Position numbers and translations under genes: made by a program. Below, piece after piece: positions 22,657 to 27,179 of a stretch of DNA of 27,179 nt (position 1 is its first letter; every line of letters starts with the position of its first letter). Below the pieces are notes generated by a model. It did no database searches. It worked only from the letters and a program-made list of their open reading frames with translations, and was not told the DNA's origin. This DNA is from CAZJZH01 sp964550465 (GTDB lineage: Bacteria > Patescibacteriota > Patescibacteriia > JACRDY01). The stretch covers positions 1 to 27,179 of the forward strand of contig CAZJZH010000008.1 in NCBI GenBank assembly GCA_964550465.1, given 5' to 3'.

Positions 22657-22673
22657 GCTATTCCTCAAAATAT
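22646..22673. terminator. AT-only hairpin across two convergent stop codons
   Basis: ATATTTTG (22646-22653) pairs perfectly with CAAAATAT (22666-22673) over a 12-nt loop that includes the rluB stop and the rarA stop, which are 1 nt apart. It may act as a weak two-way terminator; GC content of the stem is low. Confidence 0.4.
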
Positions 22674-23905
22674 TTCCGCCCCCGTAATTGGTCTGGTAAA
22701 TACTGCTGGATATCCCCTTGGTAGTCATGGTCTGGGTTGTACTTATACCCCTTGCCATAGCCAATGTCTTTCATCAGTTCAGTCGGCGCGTTGCGGAGAT
22801 GTAGTGGCACCGGCTGGTTGTGTGTTTCTGCCACGTCACGCTGGACAGCGCCGTAGGCTTTGTAGAGAGCGTTGCTCTTCGGTGCTTTGGCTAGGTAGAC
22901 CACTGCTTGGGCCAAGATAACATTACACTCCGGCATGCCGATAGCGTGACAGGCCTGGTAGGTGGTCATGGTTTGGACGAGGGCTTGAGGGTCCGCCAGG
23001 CCGATATCTTCACTGGCAAAGCGCACCAGCCGTCGAGCTACATACAGCGGGTCCTCCCCTGCTTCCAGCATCCGCCCCAGCCAGTACAGGCCAGCGTCCG
23101 CATCAGAGCCGCGCAGGCTTTTATGCAGGGCTGAGATGATGTTGTAGTGCTGCTCACCATCTTTGTCGTACTGGAGGTGTGATTTCTGTAGGGCTTCTTT
23201 GAGATTATCTTTGGTCAGAGTAATAGTATCACTGCCCTGCTGAGCCGTAACAGCAAACTCCAGGGCGTTGTAGGCTACTCGAGCATCGCCATCAGCTACT
23301 TGTGCCAACCAGCCGATGGTTTCTTTGTCCGTGGTAATATCAAGCTGACCATAGCCGTGGTCAGGGTCCTTAAGAGCCCGGGCAATTAGCTCAGCCACTG
23401 CTTGGGCTGGTAGTTTGTTGAGGACAAACACTCGGCAGCGGGACAGCACCGCAGCATTGACCTCAAACGAGGGGTTTTCTGTGGTAGCGCCAATCAGAAT
23501 AATGGTACCGTTCTCAATGTGCGGTAAGAGTGAATCTTGCTGCGACTTGCTCCAGCGGTGGATTTCGTCAACAAACAGAATAGTCTTTTTCTTGTGCAGC
23601 GCAGCAGCGTCCTGGGCTTTTTTGACAATATCACGCAGTTCTTTGACGCCGGCATTGACGGCTGATAACTGGATAAACAACGAGTTGGTCTGTTGGGCAA
23701 TAATACGAGCCAGGGTGGTTTTGCCACAACCGGGTGGCCCCCACAGGATCATTGATGGTGTTTGGTCACGTTCCAGGGCTGAGCGCAGGAGTGAGCCCTC
23801 CCCCACAATCTCCTGCTGACCGACAAAATCGGCCAACGCCTGGGGGCGCATCCGTTCGGCTAGCGGCGCCTGAGCAGCGGCGTTTGTATCAAATAGAGTG
23901 TTCAT
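22658..23905 (-). CDS. rarA: Replication-associated recombination protein A (MgsA/RarA)
   Basis: AAA+ ATPase that acts at stalled replication forks and gaps. 415 aa, usual size. Walker A GPPGCGKT (residues 56-63), Walker B ILFVDEIHR, sensor 1 GATTENPSFEVN, arginine finger region SRCRVF, and the C-terminal tetramerisation domain with ALHKSLRGSDADAGLYWLGRM. Its first 17 nt overlap the upstream MazG-like gene. It converges with rluB with 1 nt between stop codons. Confidence 0.97.
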   Translation of the reverse strand: MNTLFDTNAAAQAPLAERMRPQALADFVGQQEIVGEGSLLRSALERDQTPSMILWGPPGCGKTTLARIIAQQTNSLFIQLSAVNAGVKELRDIVKKAQDAAALHKKKTILFVDEIHRWSKSQQDSLLPHIENGTIILIGATTENPSFEVNAAVLSRCRVFVLNKLPAQAVAELIARALKDPDHGYGQLDITTDKETIGWLAQVADGDARVAYNALEFAVTAQQGSDTITLTKDNLKEALQKSHLQYDKDGEQHYNIISALHKSLRGSDADAGLYWLGRMLEAGEDPLYVARRLVRFASEDIGLADPQALVQTMTTYQACHAIGMPECNVILAQAVVYLAKAPKSNALYKAYGAVQRDVAETHNQPVPLHLRNAPTELMKDIGYGKGYKYNPDHDYQGDIQQYLPDQLRGRKYFEE

Positions 23906-24305
23906 CTGGACGAGTTATTTCCGGATATTTATCCGGGTTATCGAGATAGTATGGTAACCAGGGGCTATCGTCAGCTACCGCCACATATTCTATGTATAGC
24001 CGCTGAGCAAAACCGCCATTTTTATCTACCTTCTGTTGTTGGTACTGCCGCACGGTGGTTTCATCCATGTCCAGGGCCGTTTTCAGACAATCAAGCACCT
24101 CCTGGACATCCGCCAGTTCTTTTTGTCGCTCCACGGGATCAGTCGTAGCTGCCAGCTCTTGGACTTCTTCAACTACCTTTTTACTCAGCTCGGTGATATA
24201 TGCTTGATCATCAAGAGCCTGCACTCCATGAGGCGTCTGCTTATTCTCCGCCATGTTGGCGGGAATGTTGTCACGAACCAGTTTGGCAAATCTAAAGTAT
24301 CGCAT
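23889..24305 (-). CDS. MazG-like all-alpha NTP pyrophosphohydrolase
   Basis: 138 aa. The opening KLVRDNIP and the helical block LSKKVVEEVQEL...KELADVQEVLDCL fit the all-alpha NTP pyrophosphatase / phosphoribosyl-ATP pyrophosphohydrolase-like family (E-x-x-E then E-x-x-D metal-binding pattern). Such enzymes remove aberrant or excess nucleotides (house-cleaning). No other histidine-biosynthesis gene is near, so HisE is unlikely. The C-terminal 40 residues (QRLYIEYV...DKYPEI) are an extension I cannot assign. The stop overlaps rarA by 17 nt, hinting at shared expression in genome maintenance. No SD. Confidence 0.8.
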   Translation of the reverse strand: MRYFRFAKLVRDNIPANMAENKQTPHGVQALDDQAYITELSKKVVEEVQELAATTDPVERQKELADVQEVLDCLKTALDMDETTVRQYQQQKVDKNGGFAQRLYIEYVAVADDSPWLPYYLDNPDKYPEITRPDEHSI

Positions 24306-24324
24306 AGAGGTGTAAAAATGTTAC

Positions 24325-24816
24325 TCAGTTACCATTACTGCTAAATGAACTAAGTAAGCTTTTAAATTCACTGCGTGTTAACTGCGCCAATCCAGAATCT
24401 CTAGCTAAAAGAGTGTTGGTTATTTCTTCTCCCATCCACTCTGCGGGTTTAAACTGCCGAGCTGTTTTTTCTGTGTCAAACTCTACTTCAGCTCTGACGA
24501 GCCCTTCATAATCACCGTGATATATTTTAATTGTTATATCTGGCTGTATTGAAAGGCTATAACTTTCTCTTATTATCGCTTTTGACGCAAACTCCTTTAA
24601 GCTATTAAACTCGTCTTTTGTTATTTGCTCTCTTTTAGTTTCTCTGGACAAATTAGACTTTATAATTTTACTCTCTCTTTCGTAGATGTCACCCTTTTTT
24701 TGCACCCTTTCCTCTGCGTCGGCTTTTATAGTTAAGTAGTACCTTTCATAGGGGACGCTTTTTTTGCCCGAAAGGTTTGGCATATTTTTGACTAAAAACT
24801 TTCTCTCAATTTCCAT
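24325..24816 (-). CDS. CYTH-domain phosphohydrolase/cyclase-like protein
   Basis: 163 aa. CYTH enzymes act on triphosphates such as thiamine triphosphate, inorganic triphosphate or ATP (class IV cyclases). The N-terminal E-x-E-x-K motif is exact (MEIERK: Glu2, Glu4, Lys6), and the later RAEVEF supplies the usual E-x-E in the tunnel. Substrate cannot be told. The gene is clearly AT-richer than its neighbours (two sampled 60-base lines gave 21 and 24 G+C, against 41 in a line of rarA) and uses AGA for Arg in its first codons. This suggests recent transfer. A TATAAT at about 24845-24850 precedes it with a short leader and no SD. Confidence 0.85.
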   Translation of the reverse strand: MEIERKFLVKNMPNLSGKKSVPYERYYLTIKADAEERVQKKGDIYERESKIIKSNLSRETKREQITKDEFNSLKEFASKAIIRESYSLSIQPDITIKIYHGDYEGLVRAEVEFDTEKTARQFKPAEWMGEEITNTLLARDSGLAQLTRSEFKSLLSSFSSNGN

Positions 24817-24854
24817 AAAAAATAGCTAGCTTAAGAATCCATTATATCGACGGA

Positions 24855-25091
24855 TTAGCGTTGACGCCACTGCATCTTCATATAGACATCTCCTCGCCGT
24901 AACTCATCAATCATCTGGTTCAGTCGCTTCTGCTTTGTTTCAAGTCGAACGGCTCGGTTAATCCAGCCAAGATAGTCATTTCGTTGGTACGGCGGCCGAT
25001 CTTTGTAAGCTGCCATAACACCAGCCTCGGTCAAGGCTTGTGTAACAAATGCCGGCATAGTTTGGCGGGAGCGTTGTAGTGCAGCGGTCAT
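24855..25091 (-). CDS. Small OmdA/YdeI-like protein
   Basis: 78 aa. The pattern DYLGWINRAVRLETKQKRLNQMIDELRRGD fits the C-terminal OmdA (YdeI/OmpD-associated) domain, here standing alone without the N-terminal DUF1801/DUF1905 part found in longer members. The family is poorly characterised and has been linked to bacteriocin and peptide protection in some bacteria. No signal peptide or membrane helix, so probably cytoplasmic. No SD; a TACTAT -10-like box ends 9 nt before the ATG. Likely real on domain match and placement, but small. Confidence 0.7.
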   Translation of the reverse strand: MTAALQRSRQTMPAFVTQALTEAGVMAAYKDRPPYQRNDYLGWINRAVRLETKQKRLNQMIDELRRGDVYMKMQWRQR

Positions 25092-25172
25092 AGAAGTGAA
25101 ATAGTAATTATTGTGGTCCAGCTTTTCCTTTTTACCACAAAATTCGCTATACTGTAAGGGTAACTAGATAAT

Positions 25173-25178
25173 TATACT
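25173..25178 (+). promoter_or_regulatory. -10 box directly before the 25184 gene
   Basis: TATACT ends 5 nt before the ATG, predicting a leaderless transcript. A second TATACT at 25148-25153 could give a leader of about 25 nt. Neither has a good -35. Confidence 0.5.
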
Positions 25179-25183
25179 CCCCT

Positions 25184-25633
25184 ATGGATAAAATCATGAA
25201 GGTCCTGATCATTACCGCCATCATCTTGCTGATCATCAGTATGGGCTTAGTGGGTTACCAGTTCTTTAGTAGTCAGGCGCCGACACCAACTAATGACATT
25301 AACACCGTTCGCCAAGAAAAGCCGCGCCAAGCAGTGGCTGATCAATACTTCACCAGTGTTAGCTTATCACAAGAAGCGGTAGACAGTGATGAACAGTTAA
25401 TTCTGACCTGGCAGCTGACTGCAGCGGCAGCTGAGGCGCAATACTACATGCGCACCATTGACCTAGAGCAAGATATTTATGTTCATCAGAGTCAGAAACA
25501 GTCATTAGCCGGGCTGGACGGGGCGGCCATGAAAAACCCCGGTCGGACCGGTCAATTTGAACTGTGGCTGTATGTTGTCGAGCCAGATGGTCAGGACGCC
25601 TTAGCGGCAGTATTCCCCTTCCGAGTTGAATAG
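25184..25633 (+). CDS. Membrane-anchored orphan protein, 149 aa
   Basis: Not recognised. One N-terminal membrane helix (about residues 6-28, KVLIITAIILLIISMGLVGY) is followed by a polar, Gln- and Ala-rich outside domain of about 120 residues. That domain is probably beta-rich (EQLILTWQLTA, GQFELWLYVVEPDG, AAVFPFRVE), with an Ig-like or bacterial beta-sandwich feel. There is no lipobox. The gene is alone on the plus strand, with a -10 box next to its ATG and a terminator 20 nt after its stop. Surface location is likely; function unknown. Confidence 0.75.
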   Translation: MDKIMKVLIITAIILLIISMGLVGYQFFSSQAPTPTNDINTVRQEKPRQAVADQYFTSVSLSQEAVDSDEQLILTWQLTAAAAEAQYYMRTIDLEQDIYVHQSQKQSLAGLDGAAMKNPGRTGQFELWLYVVEPDGQDALAAVFPFRVE

Positions 25634-25651
25634 AGTTCCATTCGAGCAAAC

Positions 25652-25682
25652 ACAAAGAGGGCTACCGTGGCCCTCTTTTGTA
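25652..25682. terminator. Terminator between convergent genes
   Basis: AAAGAGGGC/GCCCTCTTT (25654-25662 with 25670-25678), perfect 9 bp, 7-nt loop, TTTTG on plus. On minus, TTTGTGTTTG could also stop the 25705-27087 gene, so it may work both ways. Confidence 0.88.
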
Positions 25683-25704
25683 ATTGGTATTGTATCACGA
25701 TTGA

Positions 25705-27087
25705 CTACAGCAAGGCAACGCGACCTTCTTGTTTAAACTCTTTGCCAAACAACTGGGCTTCCACTTTATAGGTACCAAACTTAGGCGCGTCGAGAAATCC
25801 TTCCAGGGCCGCTTCGGCCAGCCAGCCACTATCCAGCCAATCCGGCAGCCACTGGTGGGCATATTTTGGGTTAAGCTGTGGGATACCTCCGCCAATAGAC
25901 TGCAGCCAGCGTTTATTAAATACTTCTTGCGAGCCAATGGGTGGGGCCATAATAACTGGGACACCGAGGCCGGTGAAAAATGCCAGCTCGCTCGGTTTGG
26001 TCCAGAGAATATCTGTCCGGCGCAAGGCTTGGTTGAAGGCTGTAAAATAGTCAGCTTTTTTAGGCTTATAGAGAACATGCACGTGCTTGCCTATCACACT
26101 ACTGAGGCCCAAGTGCTTCAGTTGATTGGTAAAGTAATCACGTACTTCAGGGCGAATACCGGCTACTAGCGTCAGCTCCATCTCACCACGGCGTAGTATA
26201 TCTTTGAGGCTGCGAGCAATGGTGATGCCAATTTCCCGCTGTGCACCAGCCCCACCAACCGCGAACATAATCCGCACATGGCAGCTACCATTCTCACAGG
26301 TGTGCGGGTCTGTACCCAAGTAGTGCTCCAAGCTCTCTTCGTATTTATCAATAAAAGCGTGACGTGGGTCCAGGTGATGGACGCGCTGCCATAAGTCCTC
26401 CTTGATAACTGTCAGGTCCGCTCCACCAATGTTATCAACCGGCAAAGGAAAACCAGTTAAAATAACCTGGTCAGCAGGAATACCGTAGAGTTCCAGTCGT
26501 TCCTTAGCCCGGCGAGTGGGAGCCAAGTATTTGATGCGAGTGGCGTGGGGGTTGAGCGGCGCCCAGACACGACTAATATCGGTGTCGGTAGCTAAACAGT
26601 AGATGTCACCCTGGTAGTCATGTTGCTCAGCGAAAAAAGCCGTCACGAAAAAACTGGTCAGCAGGGGGGTGCCGGATTGTTGCCGATTGAGTTTATCAAT
26701 TAAATGCTTACCCCAACCATTATCCATCAGTCGATACATTTGCCGTAGTTGAATGGTTGGCTTAGATAGGTCGCGTTTGGGATAAAAAGGAGCAATCTGT
26801 TGAAAAGCTTTATCGTACCAATCAAATAGCTGTTCACCAATCAGGGGTAACTGCTTGGCTCGAGAGATCATTTCATAAAACTGTCGTGACTGCTCCCACA
26901 TCTTCTGATCAGATTCTGGGATACCAGCGTAGTCGTTAGCAGTCACCACATCACCACCTTGGGCGATGTGTCCAAATGGCGCCACTGCTCGCTGATGGCC
27001 ATAGCCCATGTTAACAGACACGACCCAGGCGCGGTTTTTTGGTATTCGTTTGTTGGTTGATTTCTTTTTTGTTTTCCCTCCAGTCAT
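25705..27087 (-). CDS. MGDG-synthase-like GT-B glycosyltransferase
   Basis: 460 aa from ATG 27087. After a very basic N-terminus (GGKTKKKSTNKRIPKNR) comes VNMGYGHQRAV, the G-x-GH-x-x-A motif of the monogalactosyldiacylglycerol synthase / MurG-like GT-B family. The C-terminal half has TDILWTKPSELAFFTGLGVPVIMAPPIGSQE, matching the nucleotide-sugar-binding region of that superfamily (T-KPSE... and P-G-QE). It may build glycolipids at the membrane; donor and acceptor are unknown. A GTG at 27105 also opens the frame, but a TGATATACT extended -10 lies 8 nt before the ATG, so a leaderless start at 27087 is preferred. Confidence 0.72.
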   Translation of the reverse strand: MTGGKTKKKSTNKRIPKNRAWVVSVNMGYGHQRAVAPFGHIAQGGDVVTANDYAGIPESDQKMWEQSRQFYEMISRAKQLPLIGEQLFDWYDKAFQQIAPFYPKRDLSKPTIQLRQMYRLMDNGWGKHLIDKLNRQQSGTPLLTSFFVTAFFAEQHDYQGDIYCLATDTDISRVWAPLNPHATRIKYLAPTRRAKERLELYGIPADQVILTGFPLPVDNIGGADLTVIKEDLWQRVHHLDPRHAFIDKYEESLEHYLGTDPHTCENGSCHVRIMFAVGGAGAQREIGITIARSLKDILRRGEMELTLVAGIRPEVRDYFTNQLKHLGLSSVIGKHVHVLYKPKKADYFTAFNQALRRTDILWTKPSELAFFTGLGVPVIMAPPIGSQEVFNKRWLQSIGGGIPQLNPKYAHQWLPDWLDSGWLAEAALEGFLDAPKFGTYKVEAQLFGKEFKQEGRVALL

Positions 27088-27095
27088 ATGGTGAC

Positions 27096-27104
27096 AGTAT
27101 ATCA
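27096..27104 (-). promoter_or_regulatory. Extended -10 of the GT-B gene, leaderless
   Basis: Minus strand TGATATACT (TATACT at 27096-27101) ends 8 nt before the ATG. No clear -35. Same design as holB and lysS. Confidence 0.55.
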
Positions 27105-27128
27105 CACTTTTTCATTAAAACTCTTTAC

Positions 27129-27152
27129 GTTACTTTTGGGGCCAAAAGTAAC
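27129..27152. repeat. Perfect inverted repeat at the right edge
   Basis: GTTACTTTTGG (27129-27139) and CCAAAAGTAAC (27142-27152) are exact reverse complements with a 2-nt gap. CCAAAAG recurs directly after. It lies upstream of the GT-B promoter; it could be an operator, a dispersed hairpin repeat, or a terminator of a plus-strand gene outside the window. Confidence 0.6.
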
Positions 27153-27179
27153 CAAAAGCCCTGGGGGAAACATATCCGC

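Noticed and set aside
1..27179. CRISPR array, tRNA or rRNA genes, insertion sequences
   Set aside because: No regularly spaced repeats, no cloverleaf with a GTTCRA-type arm, no rRNA signature, and no transposase or paired terminal repeats were seen by reading.
1..27179. Alternative genetic code 25 (TGA = Gly)
   Set aside because: frr and glyS end in TAG or TAA, but uvrC ends at a TGA with no coding sequence beyond it, and conserved glycines are encoded by GGN.

Overview
The window looks like a chromosomal segment of a reduced-genome bacterium, most likely Patescibacteria (CPR). The class is not resolved from sequence alone. The signs are DUF4012 and YjdF-like surface genes beside mreB, dense tail-to-head genes, many start codons without a Shine-Dalgarno (SD) sequence, promoters lying directly against start codons, and a shortened UvrC. 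TGA, TAA and TAG all act as stops, so the code is 11 and not the TGA=Gly code 25.

Layout. 1-756: 5' part of lysS, cut by the window edge. 865-1986: two orphan minus-strand genes, each with its own strong promoter, BoxA-like element, SD and terminator. 2115-6687 (minus): holB, a BNR-repeat lipoprotein, frr, glyS and greA, a translation/replication operon with 1-4 nt junctions. 6744-7505 (plus): two small membrane-protein genes driven by the same kind of promoter and BoxA-like leader. 7517-13932 (minus): YjdF-like membrane protein, membrane glycosyltransferase, two GT2 glycosyltransferases, DUF4012 and mreB, an envelope and cell-shape cluster. 13966-20888 (minus): uvrB, uvrA, tspO and uvrC, the whole nucleotide excision repair set in one operon with tspO inside it. 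20998-21915: no protein gene, but three back-to-back minus-strand transcription units. Each has a sigma70-type promoter, strong long-range RNA pairing and an intrinsic terminator, so these are three candidate structured non-coding RNAs. 21967-22656: an RluB/RsuA-type pseudouridine synthase (plus). 22658-25091 (minus): rarA, a MazG-like pyrophosphohydrolase, an AT-rich CYTH-domain gene and a small OmdA-like gene. 25184-25633 (plus): a membrane-anchored orphan. 25705-27087 (minus): a large MGDG-synthase-like GT-B protein. A perfect hairpin palindrome lies at the right edge.

Two expression styles stand out. Several genes (lysS, holB, the YjdF-like gene, the 25184 orphan, the GT-B protein) have a -10 box 5-8 nt before the start codon and no SD, which predicts leaderless mRNAs. 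The small orphan genes instead carry near-consensus TTGACA / extended -10 promoters, a BoxA-like element at the start of the transcript, and a good AGGAG-type SD.

The most novel part is the non-coding RNA array at about 21.0-21.9 kb. Next come the BoxA-led orphan cassettes and the UvrC that lacks both its cysteine motif and its helix-hairpin-helix tail.
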